A stretch of 64,000 bases of DNA from Nocardioides gilvus. GTDB lineage: Bacteria > Actinomycetota > Actinomycetes > Propionibacteriales > Nocardioidaceae. Every line of letters begins with the position of its first letter. Position 1 is the first letter of the stretch. The notes under the pieces were generated by a model. It ran no database searches. It had not been told where the DNA came from and saw nothing but the letters and a program-made list of their open reading frames with translations. The position numbers and the translations under genes are program-made. The stretch lies in contig NZ_QHKY01000001.1 in assembly GCF_003194605.1 (NCBI RefSeq), positions 682,001 to 746,000 on the forward strand, read 5' to 3'. This document shows positions 57,477 to 64,000 of this stretch, piece after piece.

Positions 57477-58259
57477 TCAGGCGCCCCACAGGCCGAGCAG
57501 GTCCCCACCGATGCGTACCACGAAGGCGGAGACCACGACGATGAAGAAGATCCGCACGAAGGCTGCGCCGCGACCGATCGCCGTACGTGCCCCGAGGTAG
57601 CCGCCGACCATGTTGGCCGCGCCCATGGCCAGGCCGACCTTCCACATCACGGCCCCCTGCGGGATGAAGACCACGAGCGCCGCCAGGTTGGTCGCCCAGT
57701 TGGCCATCTTGGCCTTGGCGGACGCCTCCAGGAAGTTGTAACCCAGCAGTCCGACCAGGGCGAAGACGAAGAACGAGCCCGTGCCCGGGCCCAGCACGCC
57801 GTCGTAGAAGCCCACGACCACACCGGTCCCCAGCGCAGCCAAGGTGTGGTGGCGACCGGCGAACCGCAGGTCGGTGATCTCCCCCAGTGACGGCTTGAAG
57901 ACGACGTACGCACCGACCAGGACCAGGGCGACGAGCACGATCGGGTCGAAGGCCGACTTCGGGATCAGGCTCGCCAACGCCGCCCCGCCAGCGGAGCCGA
58001 GGAACGCAGCGAGCATCAGCGGCAGGAACGTACGTGGATCGGGTTTCACGCGTCGGGCGTACGTGGTGGCACTCACCGTGGTCCCGCAGATCGAGGCCAG
58101 CTTGTTGGTGGCGAGGATGTGCACCGGGGAGGCACCCGGCAGCCCGATCAACAGCGCCGGGAGCTGGATGAGTCCCCCGCCACCAACCACCGCATCGACG
58201 AACCCCGCGGCCAGGGCGGCAACGACGAGGAAGGCGAGGACCTCGTTCGAGATCTCCAT
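57477..58259 (-). CDS. TSUP (TauE/SafE) family permease
   Basis: A 260-residue membrane protein of the sulfite exporter TauE/SafE family with about eight helices. The signature GFVDAVVGGGGLIQLPALLI is near the N-terminus, and its inverted repeat GFYDGVLGPGTGSFFVFALV is near the middle. Start ATG 58259 has AGGAGGAGG close upstream. It may carry sulfite or other sulfur oxyanions or organosulfonates; being next to cystathionine beta-synthase hints at sulfur metabolism but is not proof. Confidence 0.88.
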   Translation of the reverse strand: MEISNEVLAFLVVAALAAGFVDAVVGGGGLIQLPALLIGLPGASPVHILATNKLASICGTTVSATTYARRVKPDPRTFLPLMLAAFLGSAGGAALASLIPKSAFDPIVLVALVLVGAYVVFKPSLGEITDLRFAGRHHTLAALGTGVVVGFYDGVLGPGTGSFFVFALVGLLGYNFLEASAKAKMANWATNLAALVVFIPQGAVMWKVGLAMGAANMVGGYLGARTAIGRGAAFVRIFFIVVVSAFVVRIGGDLLGLWGA

Positions 58260-58356
58260 GGCTGCCTCCTCCTGCACACTCCGGATGGATCAGACGTCGA
58301 GCAGGAGGGCCACGACGACCGTACGCACCGATCGTCGCGGCCGCGACGCCCTTGGG

Positions 58357-59769
58357 TCAGCCCTTGGCGAGCTGGGCCAGCAGGTCGTGACGGGTCAGGA
58401 CACCCACGGGGGCGCCGTCCTCGTGCACGAGCACCGCGTCGCCGGACTCGAGCAGGCGCACCGCATCGTGCACCGACTCGGTCGAACCGATCGTGGGCAG
58501 GGGCGCCGACATGTGTTGCTCGACCGCGTCGGTCAGCTTGGCCTTGCCGGTGAAGAGGGCGTCGAGGAGGTCCCGCTCGGAGACGGATCCGGCCACCTCG
58601 GCGGCGACCACGGGGGGCTCGGCGCGGACCACGGGCATCTGGGAGACGCCGTACTCCTGGAGGATGTGGACCGCCTCGGCGATGGTCTCGCCGGGGTGGG
58701 TGTGGACCAGGTCGGGCATCGCGGCCTGCTTGCCACGGAGCACCTCGCCCACGGTCAGCTCGGCGTCGGCGTTGGACTCGGTGGCGAAGCCGTACTGGCC
58801 CAACCACTGGTCGCTGAAGACCTTGGTGAGGTAGCCGCGACCGGAGTCGGGCAGCAGCACCACGATCACGGCGTCGTCACGGCCCTCGGCGGCGAGCTCG
58901 ACTGCCAGCTGCTTGGCGGCGAAGGCTGCCATGCCTGAGGAGCCACCGACCAGCAGAGCCTGCTCGCGCGCCAGACGACGGGTGAAGGCGAACGAGTCGG
59001 CGTCGGAGACCTCGATGATCCGGTCCGCGACGTTGCGGTCGTAGGTGTCGGGCCAGAAGTCCTCGCCCACGCCCTCGACGAGGTAGGGGCGACCGTCTCC
59101 GCCGGAGTAGACCGACCCGGTCGGGTCGGCGCCGATCACCTGGATGTCGGGGTTCTGCTCCTTGAGGTAGCGACCGATGCCGCTGATCGTGCCGCCGGTG
59201 CCGACACCCGCCACGAAGTGGGTGATCTTCCCCTCGGTCTGCTCCCAGATCTCGGGGCCGGTCGTCTCGTAGTGCGAGCGCGGGTTGTGCAGGTTGGCGT
59301 ACTGGTTGGGCTTCCAGGCGCCCGGCTGCGAGGCCAGGCGGTCGGAGACGTTGTAGTACGAGTCGGGGTGCTCCGGCGCGACGGCGGTCGGGCAGACCAC
59401 GACCTCGGCGCCGTACGCCTTGAGCACGTTGCGCTTGTCCTCGCTGACCTTGTCGGGGCAGACGAAGATGCACTTGTAGCCCTTCTCCTGGGCCACCATC
59501 GCCAGACCGACGCCGGTGTTGCCGGAGGTCGGCTCGACGATCGTGCCGCCGGGCTGCAACTCGCCGGAGGCCTCGGCGGCCTCGATCATGCGGGTCGCGA
59601 TGCGGTCCTTCACCGAACCACCGGGGTTCAGGTACTCGACCTTCGCCAGGACCAGGGGCCCGGGGCTCTCCGCGCGGCGCTCGACCTCGAGCTCCGGAGC
59701 CAATGAGGTCGACAACTTCAGGAGCGGAGTGTTGCCGATCAGGTCAAGGAGAGAGTTCACGTACTGCAT
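58357..59769 (-). CDS. cbs: Cystathionine beta-synthase
   Basis: A 470-residue PLP enzyme that makes cystathionine from homocysteine and serine (reverse transsulfuration). The PLP lysine is K54 in NPGGSVKDRI. PTSGNTGVGLAM, GVGTGGTISGIGRYLKEQNP and GGSSGMAAFAA belong to the fold. The C-terminal 130 residues are a pair of CBS domains (LVHTHPGETIAEAVHILQEY and APLPTIGSTESVHDAVRLLE), which can bind adenosyl ligands. Its substrates link it to the metB product elsewhere in the window. Confidence 0.93.
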   Translation of the reverse strand: MQYVNSLLDLIGNTPLLKLSTSLAPELEVERRAESPGPLVLAKVEYLNPGGSVKDRIATRMIEAAEASGELQPGGTIVEPTSGNTGVGLAMVAQEKGYKCIFVCPDKVSEDKRNVLKAYGAEVVVCPTAVAPEHPDSYYNVSDRLASQPGAWKPNQYANLHNPRSHYETTGPEIWEQTEGKITHFVAGVGTGGTISGIGRYLKEQNPDIQVIGADPTGSVYSGGDGRPYLVEGVGEDFWPDTYDRNVADRIIEVSDADSFAFTRRLAREQALLVGGSSGMAAFAAKQLAVELAAEGRDDAVIVVLLPDSGRGYLTKVFSDQWLGQYGFATESNADAELTVGEVLRGKQAAMPDLVHTHPGETIAEAVHILQEYGVSQMPVVRAEPPVVAAEVAGSVSERDLLDALFTGKAKLTDAVEQHMSAPLPTIGSTESVHDAVRLLESGDAVLVHEDGAPVGVLTRHDLLAQLAKG

Positions 59770-59825
59770 GTTGGTCAATCTAGCCGGGGCACCCCCGCAA
59801 TCGTGAACTCCGTAGAATGGGAAGC

Positions 59826-60833
59826 GTGAGCAAAGCGTCCCAAGCACGCAGACTGGCCTCGGCCGCCGCCTACGGTGGTCGAGGTCTTTCCTTGGCGAGC
59901 GCTGTCATCTACGGGGTGCTCGTGGCCGAGGCCCTGGCTGCGCGCAAGATGATCGGTCGAGCCACCAAACCGGTCTTCGACGCCAGTGGTTACTACGGCA
60001 AGGGACGCCCCGGCCCCCCGATCGAGATCGCGCTGCTGGGTGATTCTGCCGCCGTCGGCTACGGCGTCGACCGGGTCGAGCACGTGCCCGGCGCCTACTG
60101 GGCCTCCGGCGTGGCGCAGTTCGCGGACCGCCGGGTCCACCTGCGCTCCTACCCGGTCGTCGGCGCCCAGTCCTCCGACCTGTGGTCCCAGGTGGACATG
60201 GTCCTCGAGGCACCCTGTGACGTCGCGGTGATCGTGGTCGGCCCCAACGACGTCACGCACATGGTGCGCCCGGCCGCCTCCGTACGTCACTTGGGAGAGT
60301 CCGTACGCCGGCTGCGGCAGGCCGGCGTCGAGGTCGTCGTCGGCACCTGCCCCGACCTAGGCACGATCCGACCGATCCTGCCCCCGCTGCGTCAGGTGGC
60401 CCGTCACTGGTCGCGTCGTCTCGCGGCCGCCCAGGCCATTGTCGCGTTGGACGAGGGGGGACGTACGGTCTCGCTCGGCACCATCCTCGGGCCCGAGTTC
60501 GAGGCCGAACCCGCCGAGCTCTTCGGCCCCGACAAGTTCCATCCCTCCCCCGAGGGCTACCACGCCTTCGCCGACGTGCTCCTGCCCACGACCCTGGCTG
60601 CTCTCGGTCTGGTGGCTCCCGACGAGCTGCTGCCCGCCGCCCAGCGCGGTGAGGGCGTACGTCGTACGGCGTCGGCCGCGGTCGAGGCCGCCGACACGAC
60701 CGGTACCGAGCTGGATCCGCTGGACCTCACCGGGTCGCGACGCGCCCTGCGCGGTCGTTGGGTCGAGTTGCGACACCGTCGCCACCCGCACACCCCCGAG
60801 GCCGAGACCCCTTCGCCGGTCGACCAACCCTGA
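59826..60833 (+). CDS. SGNH/GDSL-family hydrolase
   Basis: A 335-residue hydrolase with an N-terminal hydrophobic segment (about 20-38) and an SGNH domain. Block I GDSAAVGYG has Ser74, block III is VVGPNDVTH with the oxyanion Asn, and block V is FHPSPEGY with the catalytic His. It is probably an esterase acting on envelope or extracellular acyl groups. TAGAAT (59814-59819) stands 6 nt before the GTG at 59826; a longer ATG start at 59817 overlaps that hexamer and is less likely. The C-terminal 70 residues are variable. Confidence 0.85.
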   Translation: MSKASQARRLASAAAYGGRGLSLASAVIYGVLVAEALAARKMIGRATKPVFDASGYYGKGRPGPPIEIALLGDSAAVGYGVDRVEHVPGAYWASGVAQFADRRVHLRSYPVVGAQSSDLWSQVDMVLEAPCDVAVIVVGPNDVTHMVRPAASVRHLGESVRRLRQAGVEVVVGTCPDLGTIRPILPPLRQVARHWSRRLAAAQAIVALDEGGRTVSLGTILGPEFEAEPAELFGPDKFHPSPEGYHAFADVLLPTTLAALGLVAPDELLPAAQRGEGVRRTASAAVEAADTTGTELDPLDLTGSRRALRGRWVELRHRRHPHTPEAETPSPVDQP

Positions 60834-60915
60834 GGAAGCTCCCCTGACGTCATCACGAGCGTGCGTCCTGGCGACCACATGCGATGACGTCCCCGGAGTG
60901 GTAGCGGGAGAACGA

Positions 60916-60955
60916 CGAAGCCCCGCTGCCGACCGGAGTCGGGAGCGGGGCTTCG
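60916..60955. terminator. Terminator between the SGNH and BI-1 genes
   Basis: CGAAGCCCCGCT (60916-60927) pairs perfectly with AGCGGGGCTTCG (60944-60955) around a 16-nt loop. It lies between converging genes. Confidence 0.85.
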
Positions 60956-60972
60956 TGGTGGAGCGGAGTTGC

Positions 60973-61806
60973 TCAGTCCTGCTGGAAGAAGGCCAGGATG
61001 CGGAGCAGGTTGGTGTAGATCCACACCAGCGAAACGGTCATCGCGAAGGCGGCGACCCAGGACTGGCGCTCGTCGACGCCCTGGGCGATGCCCTGCTCGA
61101 CGAAGTCGAAGTCCATCAGCAGCATGAAGACACCGAGGACCAGACCGACGACGGCGAAGACGAGGCCGAGGATGCCGCCACCGAAGAGGCCCATGTTGAT
61201 GCCGAAGAAGCTGAGCACCAGCGACAGGACGCTCAGGCCGACCATGCCGAACATGACGGCAATGACACCGCGCTTGAACTTGTTGCTGAGCTTGATCTCG
61301 AAGAACTTGTAGGCGGCCAGGGTGCCTGCGAAGGCAGCCATGGTGCCGAGCACCGCGTTGGTGACGATGCCGGGGTACTTCGCCTCGAAGAAGACGCTGA
61401 TCGCGCCGAGGGCCACGCCCTCGAAGGCCGCGAACGCGAGGACCAGGGCGGGGCTGATGACCCGCTTGAAGGAGTTGACCAACGAAAGGGCGAACGCACC
61501 GCCGGCACCGATCATGGCGACCATGCCGATCTGCGCCACCTGCTCGTTGCTCCAGCTGGTGGGGTCTCCGGCCCAGATCCAGGTCGCCATCGCCACGACG
61601 ACGACCACGGCGAGCGTGATGCCGGTCTTCTGCACGACGGAGTCGATGGTCATCCGGGCAACCGGAGCCTGCTGACCGGGCGCGCCGACACCCCACGTCG
61701 AGGGGTCGCCGTAGCCGTCAGCGGCCGGCTGGCCGTACTGCGTCTGACCGTAGCCCTGACCGTTGAAGGCTTCGGAACGGTTGAACACGGGGTTGTTGCT
61801 TCTCAT
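60973..61806 (-). CDS. Bax inhibitor-1/YccA-family membrane protein
   Basis: A 277-residue protein of the BI-1/YccA family, with a Gly/Gln/Tyr-rich N-terminal tail (about 1-50) and seven helices beginning near 60. The conserved FDFVEQGIAQGVDERQSWVA segment near the C-terminus includes the acidic residues that form the pH-sensing pair in characterised homologues. GAGGAG lies upstream of the ATG. It may affect cation leak or membrane-protease activity; the precise role is unknown. Confidence 0.9.
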   Translation of the reverse strand: MRSNNPVFNRSEAFNGQGYGQTQYGQPAADGYGDPSTWGVGAPGQQAPVARMTIDSVVQKTGITLAVVVVVAMATWIWAGDPTSWSNEQVAQIGMVAMIGAGGAFALSLVNSFKRVISPALVLAFAAFEGVALGAISVFFEAKYPGIVTNAVLGTMAAFAGTLAAYKFFEIKLSNKFKRGVIAVMFGMVGLSVLSLVLSFFGINMGLFGGGILGLVFAVVGLVLGVFMLLMDFDFVEQGIAQGVDERQSWVAAFAMTVSLVWIYTNLLRILAFFQQD

Positions 61807-62083
61807 CTGGTCTCTTCTCCTCAGAGGCCTCGGGCACGGTCTGAAGACCACGCTCGCACTGCTCGAACCCTACGCGGGTCTTGATGACTCAACGGACAGC
61901 GACCGCACCGATGTTCCCGATCAGATGCGGATTCACGGTTTTCTCAGGCTCTGCGGCCAGAAACAGGTTCAGCCCGGACACCCGGACAGTGGGCTTTGGA
62001 GGCTCGATTGGGGTCAGGGCTGTTGACTTGCCGCACAGCAACCCGGTCCCTCGGACCGGTCCCCGTCTCCCGAAAGGCCCTGC

Positions 62084-63061
62084 ATGCGCGCGCTCGTCCA
62101 CCACACGTTCGGTGACCCCGGCCAGGTTCTCGCTGTCGAGGAGGTCCCCCTGCCCGAGCCCGGGCCGGGCAAGGTGCGGGTCCGCACCCTCCTCGCCGCG
62201 GTGCACAACCACGACCTGATGACGGTGGCTGGCCAGTACGGCTACCGGCCCGAGCTCCCCGCCCGCGCGGGCACCGAGGCGGTCGGCGTGATCGACGCGC
62301 TCGGCGAGGGCGTCACCCATCTCCAGGTGGGCCAGCGAGTCGCGACCGGCGCAGCGTTCGGCACCTGGGCGGAGTACTTCACCGCCTCGGCGGCTGCAGT
62401 GATCCCCGTGCCGGACTCGCTCACCGACGAGGCCGCCGCCCAGATCTACTCGATGCCGTTCAGCGCCCTGACCCTGCTCGACTCCCTCGGTCTGGCCGAG
62501 GGCGACTGGATGGTCCAGAACACCGCCAACGGAGCGGTGGGACGCTACGTCGCCCAGCTCGCCAAGGCTCGCGGGATCAAGGTCCTCGGCCTCGTACGCC
62601 GCGCTGCCGGCGTGGAGGAGCTCGCCTCCCAGGGCATCACCGACGTGGTCTCCACGGACGCTGACGACTGGCGCAAGCAGGTCAAGGCCATCACCGGCGG
62701 GGCGCCGATCAAGGCAGGCGTCGACTCGGTCGGCGGACCGGCCTCGGGTCAGGTGCTCTCCCTGATCGCCGAGGACGGCCTCCTCGTCATCTTCGGAGCC
62801 ATGGCCTCCAACACCGTCGAGCTCAACGTCGGCGACGTCCTCTTCAAGCAGATCACCGTGAAGGGGTTCTGGGGCAACAAGGTCGCCGGCGCGATGACCG
62901 ATGAGCAGAAGGTCGCCGCCTTCACCGAGCTCATCACTCGGATCGAGGAGGGGACGCTCACGCTCACCGTCGACTCCGTGCACCCGCTCGACGAGATGGC
63001 TGCCGCAGCCGAGGCCAGCGCCCGTCCGGGCCGACTCGGCAAGGTGCTCCTGCGGCCGTGA
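62084..63061 (+). CDS. MDR-family quinone reductase-like oxidoreductase
   Basis: A 325-residue zinc-free medium-chain dehydrogenase/reductase of the quinone oxidoreductase group. The N-terminal GroES-like part (RALVHHTFGDPGQVLAVEEV, RAGTEAVGVIDALG) is followed by a Rossmann fold (NTANGAVGRYVAQLAKARG) and GVDSVGGPASGQVL. The zinc-binding cysteines of alcohol dehydrogenases are absent. NADPH-dependent reduction of quinones or enones is likely. A 7-bp hairpin, CCGGTCC/GGACCGG (62043-62059), lies in its leader. Confidence 0.9.
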   Translation: MRALVHHTFGDPGQVLAVEEVPLPEPGPGKVRVRTLLAAVHNHDLMTVAGQYGYRPELPARAGTEAVGVIDALGEGVTHLQVGQRVATGAAFGTWAEYFTASAAAVIPVPDSLTDEAAAQIYSMPFSALTLLDSLGLAEGDWMVQNTANGAVGRYVAQLAKARGIKVLGLVRRAAGVEELASQGITDVVSTDADDWRKQVKAITGGAPIKAGVDSVGGPASGQVLSLIAEDGLLVIFGAMASNTVELNVGDVLFKQITVKGFWGNKVAGAMTDEQKVAAFTELITRIEEGTLTLTVDSVHPLDEMAAAAEASARPGRLGKVLLRP

Positions 63062-63088
63062 CGCCTGCCGGGGGCGGCAGGCGACCAC

Positions 63089-63165
63089 TGGTGCCCCCGG
63101 TGGGACTCGAACCCACACTGAGCCGTGTTTAAGACGGTTTCCTCTGCCGATTGGGACACGGGGGC
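63089..63165 (-). tRNA. tRNA with UAA anticodon (tRNA-Leu), short variable loop, CCA encoded
   Basis: The 77-nt gene (CCA included) has acceptor stem GCCCCCG/CGGGGGC with discriminator A. The anticodon loop is CTTAAAC (anticodon TAA, reading UUA), and the T arm is GTGGG-TTCGAGT-CCCAC. The variable loop is only about 5 nt (TCAGT), whereas normal tRNA-Leu has a long variable arm. The D stem has one C-A mismatch and a T-G pair, and the anticodon stem has an outer A-C pair. Leu identity is assigned from the anticodon and A73 only. Confidence 0.8.
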
Positions 63166-63184
63166 GTCTGCCTCTGAGCAGTGC

Positions 63185-63745
63185 TCAGAGGTAGGTCTGG
63201 CGAGCGTAGACCGCGTGGGCTCCGGCCACACGGTCGAGGAACAGGTAACCGTCGCAGTGGTCGATCTCGTGCTGCAGGCAACGCGCCTCGAACGCGTCGG
63301 TGCGCACCTCGATCTCCTCGCCGGTGCCGGGCAGCTGTCCGCGTACGAGGACCCGGCTGGCGCGCTTGACGTCACCGGTGAAGTCCGGCGCGCTCATGCA
63401 GCCCTCGCGAGCCTTCTCGTTGCGACTCGACTCGACGACCTCGGCGTTGCAGAGCACGAAGGTGCCGTGGTGCGTCTTCGTCTTGGCGTGCTCGGAGACG
63501 TCGACGCAGAAGACCTTCACCCCGACGCCGACCTGGGGCGCGGCGAGGCCGACGCACCCAGGCGAGACCCGCATGGTGGCAACCAGGTCGGCGGCCAACT
63601 GGACGATCTCCGGGGCGGTGGGGTCCACCCTGTCGCCATCGGTCGAGAGCACCGACGCGGGGGCGCGTACGACCTCCAGGACGCGCCCGGAGACCGCCAG
63701 CTCGCTCTCGGTCCAGGCGGCGAGCCGTTCGTTGCTGGCACTCAC
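63185..63745 (-). CDS. def: Peptide deformylase
   Basis: A 186-residue metalloenzyme that removes the formyl group from nascent proteins. The three PDF motifs are GLAAPQ (66-71), EGCMS (114-118, metal ligand C116) and HEIDH (159-163, metal-binding and catalytic). The N-terminal 20 residues are an extra helix compared with E. coli Def. The GTG start overlaps the stop of the ACT-domain gene by 4 nt. The tRNA gene lies 20 nt after its stop. Confidence 0.93.
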   Translation of the reverse strand: MSASNERLAAWTESELAVSGRVLEVVRAPASVLSTDGDRVDPTAPEIVQLAADLVATMRVSPGCVGLAAPQVGVGVKVFCVDVSEHAKTKTHHGTFVLCNAEVVESSRNEKAREGCMSAPDFTGDVKRASRVLVRGQLPGTGEEIEVRTDAFEARCLQHEIDHCDGYLFLDRVAGAHAVYARQTYL

Positions 63746-64000
63746 AGCTCGTCGGCCTCCACGGCACGCAGGGTCGCCCCGACGCCGAGCTCGGTGGCGG
63801 CGGCCTTGATCGCGGCCTCCAGGGCAGCGGTGTCGACGCCGTCGGGCAGGCTCACCTCGGCGACGAGCAGGTAGAGGTCACCGGCCAGCCGGGTGGTCAG
63901 GTCGGTGATGTTGCCGTCGACCGCAGCCACCTGGCCCACCACCGTGGAGACGATGCCGGGACGGTCGCCGCCGTGCACCGTCAGCACCCACTGGCTGCCG
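63742..64000 (-). CDS. ACT-domain protein, GcvR-like (3' part; runs off the right edge)
   Basis: The last 85 codons of an ACT-domain protein. Reading in from the window edge it runs QWVLTVHGGDRPGIVSTVVG, the usual start of an ACT fold, then VAAVDGNITDLTTRLAGDLY and AEVSLPDGVDTAALE. It resembles glycine-cleavage regulator-like ACT proteins, which in actinobacteria may carry one or two ACT domains. The start codon is beyond the window: an internal GTG at 63987 would cut into the first strand. Its stop overlaps def, so the two are translationally coupled. Confidence 0.8.
   Translation of the reverse strand, partial: GSQWVLTVHGGDRPGIVSTVVGQVAAVDGNITDLTTRLAGDLYLLVAEVSLPDGVDTAALEAAIKAAATELGVGATLRAVEADEL

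Noticed and set aside
63089..63165. Integration site for a mobile element at the tRNA gene
   Set aside because: No integrase or duplicated tRNA 3' end is seen within the window, and def follows directly.

Overview
The window is chromosomal DNA from a high-GC actinobacterium, most probably a Nocardioidaceae (Nocardioides-like) organism. The evidence is very GC-rich codon use, a mycothiol conjugate amidase (Mca), an LpqY-SugABC-type trehalose importer, the DUF4245-glpX and mca-DUF4307-greA neighbourhoods, an Rv0958/Rv0959-like AAA/VWA pair, and many starts that look leaderless. The genus is an inference. Nearly all of it is core chromosome. I see no insertion sequence, prophage, integrase or CRISPR array.

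Layout. 1-3.4 kb: the YchF start, two bacterial-PH membrane proteins and exonuclease III. 3.4-7 kb: a catabolic-looking module (TetR regulator, alpha/beta hydrolase, flavin monooxygenase, SDR) built around a perfect palindrome in a divergent promoter. 7-13.7 kb: RmuC, a DUF6542 protein, a YciO-type protein, IspH, XseA/XseB, a DUF4245 protein and GlpX. 13.8-18.2 kb: a four-gene sugar ABC importer of the trehalose type. 18.2-21.5 kb: a DUF1707 protein, a second flavin oxidoreductase, a PLDc-N protein and an aldo/keto reductase. 21.6-27.7 kb: a seven-gene thiamine operon (thiE, thiO, thiS, thiG, a second ThiE/TenI-like gene, thiD, thiC) on the minus strand behind a TPP riboswitch.

27.7-33 kb holds two unrelated fumarases (class I and class II). 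Between them lie a DUF559 endonuclease-fold gene with a related hairpin on each side and a CarH-like B12 photoreceptor module lacking its DNA-binding domain. 33-38.4 kb: a MatB-like synthetase, a transglycosylase-like exported protein, UspA, PhoH2, a strongly structured noncoding stretch and a short-chain prenyl transferase. 38.5-46.8 kb: TrhA, GlsB, Mca, DUF4307, GreA behind a U-tracted terminator, threonine ammonia-lyase, an AI-2E-type permease, cystathionine gamma-synthase and MsrA.

46.8-54.8 kb is a minus-strand series: MoxR-like AAA ATPase, GNAT, VWA protein and three paralogous membrane-anchored beta-sandwich proteins. 54.9-64 kb: YchJ, TetR, a YigZ-family protein, a small membrane protein with a coupled winged-helix regulator behind an operator array, a TSUP permease, cystathionine beta-synthase, an SGNH hydrolase, a Bax-inhibitor-1 protein, a quinone-reductase-like MDR enzyme, an unusual tRNA with a UAA anticodon, peptide deformylase and the end of an ACT-domain gene.

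The best candidates for something new are the HTH-less CarH-like protein, the DUF559 gene between paired hairpins, the structured RNA region before phoH, the short-variable-loop tRNA(UAA), the terminator before greA and the AAA/VWA/beta-sandwich gene series.
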